Shown here one piece after another: positions 62,771-64,000 of a DNA stretch of 64,000 nucleotides. The first letter of the stretch is position 1. Each line of letters opens with the position of its first letter. The position numbers and the translations under genes are program-made. The DNA comes from Sindora glabra (lineage: Eukaryota > Streptophyta > Magnoliopsida > Fabales > Fabaceae): assembly GCA_020226215.1 (NCBI GenBank), contig CM035234.1:16768713-16832712 (forward strand), read 5' to 3'. The notes beneath the pieces are model-generated. The model saw only the letters and a program-made list of their open reading frames with translations, was not told the origin of the DNA and searched no databases.

Positions 62771-62929
62771 TAAAAATATTTTCTCGCAATGGAAAAGATA
62801 TGTCTCATTCCTTCATCTATACACATAATAGACATTGTGATTTAATTAAGTACTATATGAAATCATTTAATCGTTAAAGTCCAAGTTAAATAAATTTTAT
62901 TATCCATTAGGTTCCTCAGATAAAATACT

Positions 62930-63300
62930 AATATAAATAGTGCACTTCCTTTTCTAAAAGAGTCAATTAGTTTTCACAATTACATTGAAACTCAGCCGTT
63001 TGATATGGTATCAAAATGCTTTCATATCATTAAATTAGAAGAAGAAATTAATATATAATTTTGTGATTGTGTTGCATATTTGCATGTAAGAAGCGTGAAT
63101 TATTTAAAAAATAATATCTATATGAACTTGCATATCCATATTTTTGCATGATGCTACTTTATAAGAAGAACTCATTATTTCGAATATATTAGCATTTTTG
63201 AAATAAAAAAGGAAGCCAATCCATGTTTACTTTTCATTACTTCTTCAAAAGTTATATTATACAATGAGATATAGGAGAAAATTAAATAATTGAGTATTTA
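62930..63300 (+). repeat. Dispersed repeat R1, copy 4
   Basis: Same word order as copy 3: TTGAAACTCAGCCGTTTGAT, ATATATAATTTTGTGATTG, GCATATTTGCATGTAAGAAG, CCATATTTTTGCATGATG, CTTTATAAGAAGAACTC and CAATGAGATATAGGAGAAAA. Similarity reaches left to about 62845. It is preceded by a family M MITE, as copy 3 is (at 48972-49240). Confidence 0.75.
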
Positions 63301-63794
63301 TTAAAAGGAAGTAAAAATTCAATAATTAGGAATAATACCATTGAATGATTCATATTAGTAATACATTTTTTACATAAATTAATTAAAGATTGATGAAATA
63401 GAAATTAATTAAATGGCCTATTTCATTCTTACATGAGAAATATATATTTTTACGTCACTATCCTTTAAAGGGTGAGAATATGATTATGGACAGATAAGGA
63501 AGAAATGAAGCCCTTTCATATTCATATTGATTAGATAAAGTGAGAAAACAAAAGATATAAAAAATGCAGACACATTTGGATTGATATTTATGCGCTGATG
63601 TAAGTGTATTTGAGTGCCTGTATTTGCACACATATAGTCAATTTTTTAATCTTTATTATTTGTGTTAATTTTTTATATATAAAATTTAAACTTAAAGCAA
63701 ATTATTTTAAACACTCCCTCAATTTTTATCTAGATTTCATCATTTTATTTTAATAATTGAAATATTAAAAATATTATAATTTTTAAATAGATAA

Positions 63795-64000
63795 ATGGAG
63801 CTAACCCTAGAGAAAAATTTACAGACTAACTACTCGAAGGATGAAAATTATATACATAATCACCAAATGAGGGGAAGTTTTGGAAAAGATGAATTCGGGG
63901 ATCGGGACATTATTGGAGACATGGGTTTTCCAGTAGCAAATGAGGGAGGCTTTGGTTGTAAATGGTTAGCTGCTGGGACTTCCTTGCTTGATAGAGAAAC
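63795..64000 (+). CDS. Open reading frame running off the window (5' part of an unknown gene?)
   Basis: From an ATG at 63795 the frame stays open for 68 codons to the window edge. It starts MELTLEKNLQTNYSKDENYI and later reads FGKDEFGDRDIIGDMGFPV and GFGCKWLAAGTSLLDRE. The stretch is much less AT-rich than the 10 kb before it, which supports coding. An in-frame stop lies just upstream of the ATG. I do not recognise the protein. It may be the first exon of a gene or part of a retroelement polyprotein, and the true start could be the later ATG at 63867. Confidence 0.4.
   Translation, partial: MELTLEKNLQTNYSKDENYIHNHQMRGSFGKDEFGDRDIIGDMGFPVANEGGFGCKWLAAGTSLLDRE

Noticed and set aside
1..64000. 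CRISPR arrays, bacterial operons or phage genes
   Set aside because: No regularly spaced repeats with unique spacers, ribosome-binding sites or dense gene blocks; all clear genes are intron-containing plant genes.

Overview
This window looks like nuclear DNA from a flowering plant, almost certainly a eudicot. The genes are split by GT..AG introns, the intergenic DNA is very AT-rich, and the recognisable proteins are plant ones, such as chloroplast digalactosyldiacylglycerol synthase 2. The window also holds plant-type transposons: CACTA/EnSpm, long-TIR Mutator-like elements, Harbinger-like and other AT-rich MITEs, tRNA-derived SINEs and a LINE relic. I cannot name the species.

Layout. 1-3.5 kb: minus-strand gene for a plant membrane protein of the DUF7642 type, as I recall the family; its 3' part is unresolved. 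3.5-5.3 kb: divergent intergenic region. 5.3-9.95 kb: complete plus-strand DGD2 gene (four coding exons, 468 aa). 12.6-15 kb: exon-like segments with good splice sites but no lasting frame, preceded by a leader or intron segment that was amplified in tandem. 15.4-20.3 kb: AT-rich repeats, an element with a perfect 43-bp inverted repeat, and a LINE RNase H relic. 20.6-22.8 kb: complete plus-strand hotdog-fold acyl-CoA thioesterase gene (three exons, 174 aa). 24.5-32.2 kb: MITEs, tandem and dispersed repeats, and a CA/CG minisatellite. 32.7-38.4 kb: partial minus-strand gene model of unknown function. 38.5-41.8 kb: a long-TIR element holding a gene fragment that a Harbinger-like MITE has split. 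42-55 kb: mostly MITEs, plus a SINE and a decayed second copy of the thioesterase 3' half (about 52.2-53.8 kb). 55.4-57.9 kb: minus-strand CACTA transposase relic. 58-64 kb: AT-rich repeats, ending with an open reading frame that runs off the window.

The two clear enzymes both act on acyl lipids: DGD2 on plastid galactolipid, the thioesterase on acyl-CoA. Nothing in the sequence shows that they are co-regulated. No convincing new multi-gene system is visible. The most informative novelties are structural: the truncated thioesterase duplicate, the gene-carrying long-TIR element with its nested insertion, two MITEs with exact 9-bp target duplications, the tandemly amplified leader segment, and a four-copy dispersed repeat in which every copy points the same way.
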